Part shown: piece by piece, positions 24,144-35,806 of the stretch | Layout of the letters: each line of letters starts with the position of its first letter | Numbering within the stretch: position 1 is the first letter of the stretch | Source of the DNA: Cardiocondyla obscurior | Taxonomy: Eukaryota > Arthropoda > Insecta > Hymenoptera > Formicidae | Assembly (NCBI RefSeq): GCF_019399895.1 | Contig: NC_091865.1 | Coordinates: forward strand, 5,275,001-5,339,000 | Length of the DNA: 64,000 nt | Direction of reading: 5' to 3' | Position numbers and translations under genes: made by a program | Notes under the pieces: model-generated | Told to the model about the DNA's origin: nothing | What the model saw: only the letters and a program-made list of their open reading frames with translations | Databases searched by the model: none

Positions 24144-24681
24144 TAATCACACATACACACACACGCACACCCTTACACTCATGTAAATATTGTAAAGTAC
24201 TCAACACCGCCATGTTAAAATTATATCTATTCATTCGTATATTACCGTTTTCTTATTATTTGATTTGTAAAGTAAAAACTTTTACTTTATTTTTATATTT
24301 TAAACGAGCTGTATGAGTTTTCTGAATTGCTCATTTGTCATCTATGGATTATTTTCGATTTTTGTAATTAGAGTCATTTGTTTTTAATTAAATTGTTAAT
24401 TTAGTGTTATTAAAATCGTGGGTTAATTATTTAATTATTACCCTAAATTATCCTGTCTAAGCGATCAATCACGCCCGGTTCTATCCCAGAGAATAAGGAT
24501 TCATTTCCTTTCTCTAAAAAGAACCACTTACGCGCTCAATTGAAATCCGAAAAATAATCTGCGCGTAAAACGTGTAGATTCGAATTTCGAATCTCACATA
24601 AATTCGGTGGTACGTCACCTCCCTACCCTACCGGCAAAGACCATTCCGAGGAATTCCTTCCAATTAATTAATTAAATAAAA
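24144..24681 (+). other. 3' untranslated part of copy B
   Basis: AT-rich with a CACACA microsatellite after the stop. It contains the GGTTCTATCCC...AAAAAGAACC block shared with copy A (24,478-24,526) and ends in the terminal GACGTAACA. No gene is seen. Confidence 0.5.
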
Positions 24682-26269
24682 TTAATCCTCCTGACGTAAC
24701 AAATCCAATGGGAAACTACTAATCATGTCGATCGGTGGTTCGATACGTAGTAATGGCGTGAAACCAGTGCGGTGCTCTTTTTGTTCTTGTTTCCTAAAGG
24801 ATTCGTCTGATCGTTTGCAGCAATTAAATTCAGAATAGATTACACGTTTTTGAAATCCTGCACATTTTCCATATACATTACAACGTTCACAGGCTGCGTA
24901 ACCTCCGTGTCCTTTAATTCCTTTTAAAAATTTTCTTGCAGGAATGTCACAAATAAAATGTTTCAATCTAATAATAAAATTTTTGTTAAACAATGTAATT
25001 CCGTATTTCTGTAATTTATTGATTTCTTCAATTAAATCTTGCAAGAACTCATCCACAAATGCTGGTTTTGTCTCTCCATAATAAAATGCCACAGAAAATG
25101 GAGCATATATATTATTTTTGTAAAAAATTTTACATAAAATAGGCCACAATTGTTTGATGCTTGTTTTAAATGGCGAGGCTCCATCAACAAATATTTGTAA
25201 ATCAATGATTCCATTTTCATGCAAATTTGGATTTAAACAATTAATTATCCCGTTCTCTAATCCTAAATATACATATTCTCCAATGGAATCGTTTAATGCT
25301 CTCATTGGTTTCAATGCGTACTTGGCTTGTGATGTTTGTAAAAACGTTTTGCTGCAAATAGGAAGCTCAGGCAATCTTTTTTGTAAAATTTTCAAAAGTT
25401 TGTCTAAATGTGCCAATGGTATGTTACACGTAACTGCCCACTTTCTGATCTCTTCAAATTCTTTATCTTGAACAGAAACGGAAGTTTCTAGAAAGGTCTC
25501 TGTACTATCCTCATTACATATATTAATATTGTTGCATTCGTAGCTTTCTGGAATATCTGAATTGTTTTCTTTTTCTTCTTCATTATTTTTTTTTTCTTCA
25601 TTATTCTTTATTTTTTGGTTAAATGCGCAACTTTCTGTAATATTTGAATTATTTTCTTGTTCTTCATTATTCTGAATATTGCCATTTTGATTTTTATTAA
25701 TAAATATATTGTCAGCAATATTACTGCTGATGTTATCTATCACAAAAAATATAGTATACATTTATAAAGCAAAAATTTTTCCAGACAAACGAATTTGTTA
25801 ACAAATATCATAAAAAATTTATGACTAACCTGAAGAATGGCCAAGTTTTAAAATATTTTTTAATGCTGATTTTATAAATCAATGTTTTCGAACACGTTCA
25901 CGAATTTTCTCTCTTCTATTCATTATGCATTAAGCAATTGTATATTAATACACAATTAATATGTTATAACAAGGTTATAATCCTTCTTTTTTTTTCCTTT
26001 AAAAAAAATTGTATAGTATCCGTCTAGCCACTGTCTAGCCATGGGCTAGATATTGGCTAGACAGCTATTGTAATCTTTTTTTTTTTAAATTTATTAACTA
26101 TAATATATTAATTTTGATACGTCAATATGTAATGAGTATAGTACATAAACCTTTCCTGAAACTTCGGTTTCTGTTTAAGATATAAAAAAAAATTATAAAC
26201 AAAATCAAAAAAATTTTTAATAAAAATAAATCAAAAATAAATCAAAAAGAATAAATCCAAAAATTAAAT

Positions 26270-27854
26270 ACTTACAAAACTTTCTCGAAAACTATTATCT
26301 TGAAAGAGTAGTGTATTAAATTTATCAAATGTATCTTTATTTTCCAGAGGAAATTTAATTTTATGTTGCGTCATCAAATTTGGAACATCATTGTTCTTGT
26401 CTATACTATTAATAATATTTTGTTCTACATGTTTTTTTAAATTTTTTAAGTCATTTTTTATCGTTTCTTGATTATATTTTATTTCTTAAATTTCTGTTAC
26501 AATTTGTTTTAAATCTGAAAAATAAAAGTTACTCTGATGATTGTACAGTTTCTATTTATACATGTAGAAAATGTAGAAATATTATTGATAAATTTACAAT
26601 TAATGATTACAACTGAATCGTGAGTTGCAATCGGCTTGTTCAAAATAATGTCCTCAATAATGACCGGTTTGTTAATTTGTTTAGAACTTTTTGTAGGACT
26701 TTTTTCTATCAATTTTATTTTATTTTTCGATGCATCGTATGGCTCTTTGTCGCTCATTGAATCTACATTGAATATATTAAAAAAATATTTATTGGAAATC
26801 TTTTGCAAAATACACGGTTAATTATATCATATTATATAATTATATTAAATATTAATTTTTTTTATATTATTTATATTATTTATACTATTTTATTTTTATG
26901 TTATATTATATTATTATATTATATTAATAAATTTAATTTAATTTTACCAGAATCTTTTGATGAAGAATGCACATATGTGACCACTCCATTTAATCCGCAT
27001 ACCGCCTCCTTTTTTTTTTTTTTTATAATGTCAATAATTACTGATTTGTTAATTTGTTTAGAAGTTGTAGAACTTTTTTCAACCAGTTTTATTTTATTTT
27101 TGGATGCATTGTATAGCTCATTGTCACTCGTTGAATCTACATTGAATATATTAAAAAAATATTTAGTTGAAATCTTTTTCAAAATACGCAGTTAATTATA
27201 TCATATTATTTTATAATTATATTAAATATTATTTTATTTTTATGTTATTTATATTTTATCTTTATATTATATTATATTATTATATTAATAAATTTAATTT
27301 AATTTTACCAGAATCTTCTGATGAAGAATGCACATATGTGACTTTTCCATCTAATCCGCATACCGCCAAACATTTTGCTTCTTCTAAATTATTTTCATTT
27401 TTAATATTTTTTTTTTTTTAATACTATTTGATCTTCTGAAATATCTGTTCCGTTGGAATCAGTAACAGCTGTGATGTATCCTTCATTTAAAAAAGTATTA
27501 ACTTTTGCTACACCCTCTGCGTAAGTTTCTGTAATTTAGTATTTTAATTTATATCATAGCTAGGGCATAAATATTGTAATTATTTATTATTTAACATATT
27601 TTACCAGCTGATGCAAGAATTCTTATTGGATATTGTGACCACTTCTGAATCGGACTACTTTTTGACTTTATTAATTCTTGCAAAACTTTATATTTTTTTG
27701 CACTGTATGGAGGAGGCATGTATTGACAAACTAGTTCTTGCTGTTCTCCATCAAATAAAATCCAAGTCGATGGAACACAGTCAATCGACGTGTTATTGTC
27801 CCATTTTATAAAATTTATAATATTGTACATATTTTTTTTTCTCAGCGTTGACAT
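26270..27854 (-). pseudogene. Accessory gene of the CMC-like transposon (DUF4806-like), exons repeated
   Basis: Minus-strand exon 27,854-27,605 encodes a domain with DCVPSTWILFDG and QKWSQYPIRILASAG, known from accessory proteins of insect transposons. A second exon is at ~27,535-27,420 (EGYITAVTDSNG). Exon-like segments at 27,182-26,930 and 26,808-26,600 are near-copies of each other (NKYFFNIFNVDS and related strings). A segment near 26,390-26,275 (PLENKDTFDKFNTLLF) resembles the start of DUF4806. Several stops interrupt it. It likely regulates or assists transposition, by position only. Confidence 0.5.
26600..27420. repeat. Threefold tandem duplication of an accessory-gene exon
   Basis: The block CAGAATCTTNTGATGAAGAATGCACATATGTGAC appears at 26,950 and 27,308, and the block encoding SKQINK...FNVDS appears at 26,640-26,800 and 27,030-27,180. 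Each is separated by the same AT-rich spacer (TTATATCATATTAT). Units are roughly 355 bp. Confidence 0.65.
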
Positions 27855-28849
27855 CTAGAAAAATCACATATTGTGTATGCATAAATACAAAGTTATATTG
27901 ATTTGGGACACTCTATAAACTAAAAAAATTGATATGAGATACTTACCGTGTATAAAGACAGGATAATAGGAAAAACTGGATAAAAACGCGAATTTCACAA
28001 AATTTACAAAGAAAAATTTGACTTCGCGATTTTCTCGTACTGATTAATTTTATTTATTATCAACTCTATAGCAACGGAAAATGAGCAGCGACAGATCGTC
28101 GTTACGAAATCACTGCGCGAAAAAATTAAACAAAAAAGAAACTCGAGCTTTTATCCAGTTTTTCCTATTATACATATATTCTTGTCTTGGTACAAGATAA
28201 GTATCTCATATCATTTTTTCAATTTATAAAACTTTATATTTATGCATACATATAATGAGAAAATTTTCTAGATGTCAACGCTTACAAATAAAAAAAAAAT
28301 ATGTATAATATTGTAAATATATAAAAAGTGATTTAAAAAAAAGTGATTCTATGCAGAAGTGACCACAATACTCAATAAAAATTATTGTAATAACTAGTAA
28401 AATATCTTACAATAATAAATTCTTAAAATACATATATATGCCTTAGTAGTTGAGATATAAATTAAAAAGATACACCTGTACTACAAATTTTTATTTTCTA
28501 CATATATAAATAGAAAGTGTACAATTTAAACATCAGAGTAATTTTTATTTTTCAAATTTAAAGCGAAATTGGATGACGAAACATAAATATTAAACTTTCC
28601 CCTGGAAAGTAATGACATGATAAATTTAATACAATGTAAAAAAAAGTAGTAAAAATAAATAAAAAAAAAAAAATAAAATGTAGTAAAAAAACATATATAT
28701 ATAAACATATATTAGTATACATATATGATTAACTTAATACATTATATTTAATTTAATACATTTCTTAAATAAAAAAAAATGAATTAAAATATTAATATAA
28801 ATATAAATATATTTTTTAAAAATGAAGTTAACATTAAAAAAAAATCTGT
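27855..28849. other. AT-rich non-coding interior of the transposon
   Basis: A pair of inverted similar segments (27,850-27,970 and 28,190-28,300: TTTTTCCTATTA, TTCTAGATGTCAACGCT) flanks a short GC-richer piece. Otherwise homopolymer-rich with no gene seen. Confidence 0.4.
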
Positions 28850-29296
28850 TTAGTATCTATTTCGTATTCTTCTAGCCACTTTCTAGCCGTTACTCGATAA
28901 GATTAAAGAAGTAAAGTTTAATAAATATGTCTAGTATCCGTCTAGCCACTGTCTAGTCATTTATAGTTATTAACAATAATTGGTTAGACAGTGGTTAGAT
29001 GGAATCTAGACGGATTTTTTTGGAAATTGATACAACCTCACTTTTGGAATCCTAAGCAGTAACGCCTAGACAGAGGCTAGACAGATACTAGACAGATTTT
29101 TTTTTAAATGACACAACCTCACTTTTGATTTCTACACAGTAATGACTAGATAATAGCTAGCTAGTCACTAAATAACAAATGTGTCTTCACAAATTATAGC
29201 TAGTATCAAGCTAGTCACTAACTAAGAAATATTCTAGCCTGCGCTATCTAGTCACTAGCTGCTAAATCAGAATGGCTAGACGAATTTCCACTCGGG
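28850..29296. repeat. Right subterminal repeat region of the transposon
   Basis: Contains at least ten CTAGCC, CTAGACAG or TAGCTAG motifs in both orientations, including an internal repeat of a TGACACAACCTCACTTTTG block, and ends in the TIR. It mirrors the left palindrome. Confidence 0.7.
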
Positions 29297-29319
29297 TACA
29301 GTACCATTGCGGTACAACA
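29297..29319 (+). repeat. 3' terminus of the LTR interrupted by the transposon
   Basis: CAGTACCATTGCGGTACAACA continues the LTR broken off at 20,033. It ends in ACAACA and forms the hairpin GTACC-ATTGC-GGTAC, where the other LTRs here have GCACC...GGTGC. The LTR 5' end was not found. Confidence 0.65.
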
Positions 29320-29596
29320 GCGCGTCGTAATCAACGTACGTCACGTTTGAGAATTAATTCTCATACGAGCGCGCAACAACAACAATTGTCTGTTAGACAG
29401 TTCCGAGACCGAGCCCAAAGTTTATTTGTTGAAGATACAATGGCGTATGCCTTACGTACTTTTGAACGAGGTAAAGAAATTGGCAATGTTGTGCACCTTA
29501 GAGAGCGGTCAATTCGTCAGTATGGGTTTTTGCTCGTGGGATCTGTAAGAGTTTCCGCTACTGCAGCTCACGACCAAGCACTCGTGAGTCATTAAG
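29320..29596 (+). other. Short open segment of unknown origin
   Basis: An Arg/Gln-rich open frame of about 90 codons runs from the LTR end to a TAA at 29,593. It has no recognisable motif and no splice or promoter support. It may be a fragment of the virus-like element whose piece follows. Confidence 0.2.
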
Positions 29597-29735
29597 ATCG
29601 CCACGCAACTCGAGAAGCTTCGATATGTCGTCTTCGCTCTGCAGACGGGTCGAAAAAACGTCATGTCCGAGGATAACAGTCGTTTCGACGACTGCAAACT
29701 GACTAACGTGAAGCTCTATCTCAACTCCGGATCGG
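29596..29735 (+). pseudogene. Fragment of gene W (capsid-like) of the virus-like element
   Basis: About 46 codons match the W protein at 62,944-63,996 (strings ATQLEK, FALQT.RKNVMS and DCKLTNVKL). Sequence on both sides is unrelated, so this is an isolated insertion remnant showing that the virus-like element has seeded more than one place nearby. Confidence 0.7.
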
Positions 29736-32340
29736 CATGTGTAATCCGCGCCGGTCGATTAGTTGTCGGATGGGTCCAGCGTTGACGGCTGTGCTCGAGG
29801 GAAACTAGCGGTGACATCGCGTGCAAAAAATTCGCAAAACTTTTTATAGAATGAGGGAAGTCGGGCCTCCTGTCGAAATCGATCGCGATCCTCGCTCTTT
29901 TCCGTATTAGCAAGCGCCAGCGAGAGATCTAGCGAGCGAGTGAGACAAAAACGACCAAAAGCCGAGAAAGAGAAAAAGCAGTGTTTGGGAACGAGGATCG
30001 AGGCGATGACGAGGCCACGGGGAGGCGAATGGATTCAATGAGGTTGATTACCGTAATTACGAGTTAATTATTGTAAAGCCTTCTGCTTCTCGGGAAGGTG
30101 GCCGTGTGTCTGATCGTGCCGAACCCTCTCGTTGCGAGACCATCCGAGGCTTTCAATGTCAGCAGTGTTATTGCATTAAAATCTCGCCATTAGATTTTTT
30201 GATGTGGCCTCTCGAGACGCGTTCGGGCGAGGCTGACGAACCCACATAATACTTCAGCGAGATATTCGTGTTGTAATCAATTGGACCTCTAGGAATCGCG
30301 TTCGTGAACGCGTACGGAAAGCCCTCAGCAACGGCCGAGATTGGCGGCGATTTGCTGCGAGAATCTTGAGACGACAGGTGACATTTCGTATTGTTGCTCT
30401 CACACAGACGCGCCGCGTGGTCTGTACTAAAACAATCAAAAACCGCTCGCACGTAAAAAGGAGCCCCGCTGAATGAAAAATTGTTTTTGTGAGATTCAAG
30501 TTTGGCCTCCCAATTTCGTTAACGGGAGCGTGTTATTTATTAGTTACTTATTCTTTTTGTTCCGGATCAATTTTTTCTACAATATATTTTGTTTTCTGCA
30601 ATAAATCGTTAATGTCTTGTTATTTTGTTAAATTTTGTAAGTATTATTTTGATATACCGATTCTCTTTAAGACAAGTTCTTTCGACCCAAATCTACTCCT
30701 CTCTGTTTGGGTAAGCTAGCCCTCGCGCTTAGCGAAAGTGGAATTCTGAATTTCTTACGATTTTGGGGACGTGTTTTTGGTTTGTGTAGCCATAACAAGC
30801 CGGAGGATCTTCCATCCTTCTCTTCTCACTAACCTTCGTATACTCGGTCAAACAATATACTCGACGTTTCGCAAGGCTCGACTCAGCTAGAATTGTCAAC
30901 AAAGTCGATCACACGCTTTCACCGGTGTTGTCGTTTCGCGAGTCTGCCGGCGTGAGTAACCGTTCGGCTTGACCTGTTTACCAACACTGTTTTTATACCT
31001 GTTTGTTAACCGACAATTACTTTCAGAACCTTCCTCGATGACGCACTTTCTGTGCTCGAAGCGCCGAGATGGTTCTGAAAGCGTAAAACAGTATAAAAAG
31101 ACCCAAGATTCCCGACTTCTTTCCATTCGCCTAGTTTTCACGACACGCAGTATGTACATCATCCGGGCACGTGTGTATCCATATCTTAGCAATTCCAAGC
31201 CGTTCTGGGAAACCGGAGTTCTTTTGGTCTCGGAAGTTTGAAAAAAAGGGATTTGAGTTCTTTAACCGAACGCGAGCGCTTAATCGACCGAACAATATTA
31301 ACATTTCTTGCCGTGAAGCATCACGATTTGTATTGTATCTAACGAAATGGTATATGTGACTTTTTCAAAAGTTTGCCGTGTAATTATGTATCTACAATTT
31401 TATTAACTTGTACATGAACAGCTACTATGTTAAGAAAAACTGATTAAGAAACTATTATACTCAAACACTTAGTTTTGAGGTGATATAATGTATTTAAATA
31501 AAAAAAAGTTTCTAAAAAGTTCTCATTTTTACTTCAACTTTGTAAATTTCACAAGCAATGCTAATTACAATTACGCGTAAATACAAATTTATATTTTCTC
31601 AACGATTTGCAAATAAGATTAACTTACAAGTAAAAACTTACTTTAATTTACTAAGACCATCATATTACTTTAATTTTTTCTTTGGTTTATTAAAGTGATT
31701 AAAGCGTTAAATTCATAAATAACGCAAGTGTTCGTCAGCATTGGTAAAACGTTTTCTTAGGTTTCCATTTTTCTGACGAGATCCATCCTGTGTATGTTCA
31801 CGTATTATACATAATATTTAATGAATGAACTAAATGTAGAACTTGTTAGTTCAACGTTGCTAATTATATCTTGAGTACTTCTACATATAACCTGTTATTA
31901 TGTTACCCTATCATTAATTTTGCACATGGATGCTATGTAACACATTATAAAAGTATTATTACACAGTACATAACTAGAAACGTGGCTTATTGACGAGTTT
32001 GCTTTTATAAGCTCTATTGAAAACAGAACAGAATATACTACAACTAACATTTATGTAAGTCTATTTTTGTATTAATAAATAATTAAAAAAAAAATTTATT
32101 TAATAAAATACATAACTTTTATCTGTGTAAAAAAATTAAGAATTAACATGAAATAGTCAACACGTTAATGATAATAAATAATAAATTTTTAATTAAAAAA
32201 TAAAATGTGTTTATATAAATTTAATTGTTTGTCATTATTAATTTTTGTTCAATTTGATTCTTTTTGTTTTTACAATATACATATATAAAATGTTATTAAC
32301 AAAAATTACTGATAAATTACTGTTAGTAAAAGACAAAATA
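29736..32340. other. No gene seen
   Basis: 29,736-31,360 has moderate GC and looks like unique or older sequence without a sustained coding frame. TATAAAAA near 31,092 with a downstream TTCCATTCG could be a core promoter, but no transcript unit can be tied to it. 31,360-32,340 is AT-rich and may hold upstream sequence of the odorant-receptor exon. Confidence 0.4.
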
Positions 32341-32413
32341 AATTTTTTTGCAGAATAAACATTTAGAATACATTTTCTACAATAATAATGTGTATAATAA
32401 TCGTATTATAACA

Positions 32414-32707
32414 ATGATATCAAAAGTTACACTAGTTAAAGTTATATTTTTTACAAAACTCAGTGTAGCGTTGACATGTGCCTGGCCACCATCACCAAAT
32501 ACAAAAAAATATAATATTACTTTATTTCAAATTTTGTGGGGCATGTGTTACTTAAGTAGTACTTTATTATTGCTTCCGTTATTAAATTCAATTTACATGT
32601 ATCGTGATGATCCAGTAATTTTAGCGAAATCAGTTTGTCTCTCTTGTGCAGTTCTTCAAGTCACGCTTAAAATGATGGTATGTCGTATCAAATATAATCA
32701 TTTTCAG
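32414..32707 (+). CDS. Odorant receptor (7tm_6) first coding exon, partial gene
   Basis: Encodes 98 residues with the signature of hymenopteran odorant receptor N-termini: FFTKLSVALTCAWPP, then a transmembrane helix (LFQILWGMCYLSSTLLLLPLLNS), then DDPVILAKSVCLSCAVLQVTLKM and a phase-0 donor FQ|GTATGT at 32,707/32,708. Insect ORs are seven-helix ligand-gated channel subunits in antennal neurons. The exon itself is intact. No second exon is found before the provirus LTR at 33,009, nor beyond the provirus, so the gene is probably truncated. ATG at 32,414 chosen by family position; the frame is open further upstream. Confidence 0.75.
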
Positions 32708-33008
32708 GTATGTATCACAAAATTGTTAAGCTTTATATAAAAATTTGACATTTTTTTTTCAGTAAAAATAAAAATTAATTTTTATAAAAATTGAATTTAC
32801 ATGATAATAATTTGTCATATGTTCAATCATTAGAGACTTCTAACAAGGAAACCAATCCAACTGTTCCTCACTGATTTTGATGAGCTTTAGATATGCTGTA
32901 AAATATTACAAAATATTAAACCAATATTTTTTTTATTTGCTTATCTTAACGTTTAAGGGTTGAAACAACTCCTCAAAAATAATGGATATTTTTATTTTTA
33001 ATTATTAT

Positions 33009-33541
33009 TGTTGCACCGTGGCCGGTGCACGGGGTCCGTCCTTCGGTGCCGACGGGAGCGCGTAGGTTAAGGAAATATTATAATAGTCTTTTTCCGAAGT
33101 AAAAATATATTACTTTTATTTGTACACCTTATTCTTTTTCCGTCACTTATTCGCGTTCCTCTTCGCTGTGTAGTCGCGGGGTCTCGTCTCAGCGAGGCGT
33201 TTTGTTGTTACCGGCACGCAACAGATCTCACGTTATGCACGTGAGGTGATTAGCAACTGTCCGTCGCTGCCGGTCCGCGGATATTTAAATGTGGCACTTT
33301 TTCAGTGTCAGCAGATTGCATTTTTGTAAATTGGTTACTGGGTAATGCAATCTGCTGTTCTCGGTATTAAGATCTCGCAACCCTTTATTCTCGTAATCTG
33401 TATTTATTTAGTCTTTTCAAATAAGTGGGTTGCTGATGTAGGTTTCTTTTAATTCTGTTGCGAGATCTTATGCCGTGTTATTTACTTATTCAATCCTTAC
33501 TTAATTCTTACTTAATTCTATTGTTGTATCGGGTTACAACA
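33009..33541 (-). repeat. 3' LTR of provirus 2 (533 bp)
   Basis: On the element's strand it starts TGTTGTAACCC after the purine tract AGGAGGGAGAGA and ends GGTGCAACA. The terminus forms a 7-bp stem TGCACCG/CGGTGCA with a 4-base loop (33,012-33,029). Confidence 0.85.
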
Positions 33542-33626
33542 TCTCTCCCTCCTAGGGAGAAGAAAAGGTTGAGTGTGTTGTTACACCTCAATCTTTTCTT
33601 CCTTACACATTTAATTCTTATCTTTA

Positions 33627-35424
33627 TTATAATTGTATCACTGTTGGTCGTGGTATTTTTACATTCGGTATTTCCTTCTTTTTGTTTTTCTTTATTCTTA
33701 TTTTGCTGGGTAAGGTTGTTGTTCGTTCGATTACTTTATTCTTTCTTTTGTATAATTTTACGATAAATATTGATATTACTACAATTATTATAATTATTAT
33801 TATTGTGGCGCTTGTGCTTGTTGTATACATTATTTTATTAGTTAGTACATTTCCATCTAGGTGCTTATCCATTTTGTTTATTTCTATTCCTAATCTATTT
33901 AATTCGTTCGGGTTTTTTATTACTTTGTCGCGATTGTGTTCTTCTATTTTCTTTATTATCGGGTCGGTCGTTTCACCCTGTTTTATTTCTATGTTAGTTA
34001 AGTTATATGTCGGTACATGTTGTTTTATTTTGCTTTCACCTATAGTGTTTCTTGTCTTTATTGTCATATCTGTTGTTGTTACTTTACATGCTATTCTTAA
34101 TTTTATTATTCCTGTTCTTTTTACTTCTAGTTTTTTACTTGGCCTATGTTTACATTGAATTTCTATCGTTTTTTTTTTGCCGTGGAATATATCCACGTTT
34201 GCGGTTTGTTTAATGCTATCCAGAATGTTGCTCGCGATACAACTTCTCGGGTTACACACGTATCCGGCCGTCTCGCTGGTTCGGTGATCGCTCTTACTTC
34301 GCACGGTGCGCTCGCCGTGATATGATATACTGGATAGCTTTGTTCGCATACATATATTTTATTATTGCTCGCGCATTGTTTAATTTCTTCGCTACTCAGT
34401 GTTATATAATTGCTATTTTCTTTATCTAATGCTACATATTCGTGTTCTGTTTTTATTATTTTGAATACATTCTTGTTCGATTTGTCTAATACAGGAAACG
34501 ATGTTACTCTTTTCAATTCGTAACTTGCGTCATCTACTATTGGGAATTTCATTATTGTTCGTCGCTATATGCGCTTATTTCCGCGTATTTCTCTATCGCG
34601 TTCCAATTTTTTATATTAATTTTGAAGGGGAAGTACGTCCCTTCTTCTAAGTGTGCAGTTGCTTCTTTTAGTTCTTCGATTATTTTATTAATCGGTAACA
34701 TTCGCGTGTTTTTTATTCCCTTTTTTGTTTGTGCTATAAACTCCATCGTGTCTTACACGTTTATTAATAAATCCGTTATTAACATTCTTAACATATAGAA
34801 ATGTTCCGTCATTTCCATTTGTCCCGTTATTCCGTCTACTTTTTTACTTAATAATTCCGTCGCGTTTGTTATTACTTTTTTATGGTATTGTATTGTTTCC
34901 TCTAATTTCTGTATGTGACCAATTGAACTATTTATTACTTTTAACTCATTTCTTGCTACATGCTGCAGCGTTTGTTGTTTTTTCGTTAACATTTCTAACT
35001 GTTCGCTTATTACTTTTTCGTCGTCCGCGTCCACTGTTCCAAATAATTTTTAACTTATTGTTCCTATTACGTCTATTAATCCTCGCTTCATTTGATGTAC
35101 TTCGTGTGTCATTAATAATTCTATCGCGGTTATTAATTTCTCGTTTTGTGATTGTACTGTCGCCGCTAAGTATTTACATTTATCTTTAAGTAATTCTCCG
35201 CTATACGTTTCGCACGTTCTTTCTCCGTCTCTTACCCGTTCTTGTAACTTTTCGTATTGCGTTTTTAGGTCTTTTATTTTTGTTATCACTACTAGCTTCC
35301 ACAACGCGTCTGATAGTTGCAGTTGTCCCACGTTTTCGTAGTAGAGTCCGGGCTCATGTACGAACTGCGTTACCGTGTACGGTGAGCTTATCTCCGGCGG
35401 TTTTTCGCTTGTGCTCAATGTCAC
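33627..35424 (-). pseudogene. env: env of provirus 2
   Basis: Same order as provirus 1 env: PGLYYE N-terminal motif (~35,345), a Lys/Arg site before the fusion-peptide-like GLIDVIG (~35,070), heptad-rich region, Cys-bearing middle, and a transmembrane segment with a run of Ile/Val (~33,840-33,780) and basic tail. Lesions: in-frame TAA at 35,050, stop near 34,753, frameshifts near 34,555 and 34,170 (the latter in an A-run). The signal-peptide exon is not identified. Non-functional. Confidence 0.8.
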
Positions 35425-35806
35425 GGTGATTATAATTCTGAAAGACGATGTTCTTTCGATTTAATTCTTTTGCTATGTTTGCGTTTTTTATACCTTGGTA
35501 GTGTTTTGTGCGCGTGTGTGTGTTGTGGGAATGAAGTGTATTTCGATCCAAGGTAAGTATCTTATTTTATTATCTCTGCTGTCTTTGCTCGGTTCCTCGT
35601 CGCGATTCTCGAAATTTTGTTATGCATTTTTTCTTTCGCCTCGGTTTGTTCGTCAGACCTGTCAGTTTGTCGTATGTCTTCTATTCGGTTGTACTTAGTT
35701 TGCTCTGTTTATTTCATTATGTCGTAAGTGTCTGTCTTTTGTTTCTTGTGAAAGAGAAAAAAAAAAAAAAAAAAATTTTTTGTTTTAATAATGTTTCTTA
35801 TTATAG

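Larger units (their letters stand above)
21991..24701 (+). mobile_element. LTR-like unit with internal spliced gene, copy B
   Basis: Bounded by TGTTACGTC (21,991) and GACGTAACA (to 24,701) and flanked by the 4-base target duplication AATC (21,987-21,990 and 24,702-24,705). TG...CA ends and a 4-base duplication are what an integrase-inserted LTR leaves. No gag, pol or transposase is inside. Instead there are a TATA promoter, an intron, one ORF and an AT-rich 3' part. It is either a solo LTR 2.7 kb long that carries a gene, or a non-autonomous retroelement. Copy A is a diverged relative. Confidence 0.75.
21001..25930 (-). pseudogene. Transposase of the CMC/CACTA-like element, split by copy B
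   Basis: Minus-strand exons: a short first exon (~25,925-25,832, with one in-frame stop, donor TTCAG|GTTAGT), the main exon from ~25,745 to 24,706, then continuation 21,986-21,001 after the insertion. Motifs in order are VDGASPF (candidate first Asp), a PARKFLKGIKGHGGY segment, a CERC zinc-binding pair, FPLD | YMHLFCLG at the insertion site, and a C-terminal helical region. The FPLDYMHL motif is rebuilt exactly when copy B and one AATC are removed. Related proteins are common in insects; the CMC assignment rests on remembered similarity and is tentative. Confidence 0.7.
20034..29296 (-). mobile_element. CMC/CACTA-like DNA transposon with CTAG subterminal repeats
   Basis: Terminal inverted repeats CCCGAGTGGAAATT (20,034) and AATTTCCACTCGGG (ending 29,296) are flanked by TA target duplications (20,032-20,033 and 29,297-29,298). 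Joining the flanks rebuilds a typical LTR terminus, which confirms the boundaries. Both ends carry many CTAGCC/GCTAGAC motifs. Two genes lie on the minus strand: an accessory gene (27,854-26,270) and a transposase (25,930-21,001) split by copy B. Without B the element is 6548 bp. The superfamily call is tentative. Confidence 0.75.

Noticed and set aside
29272..29595. ORF beginning inside the transposon TIR
   Set aside because: Its start lies in the TIR and it crosses the LTR terminus, so the reported frame is a chance fusion.
33458..34158. Plus-strand hydrophobic ORFs
   Set aside because: Antisense shadows of the provirus 2 env transmembrane region and LTR.
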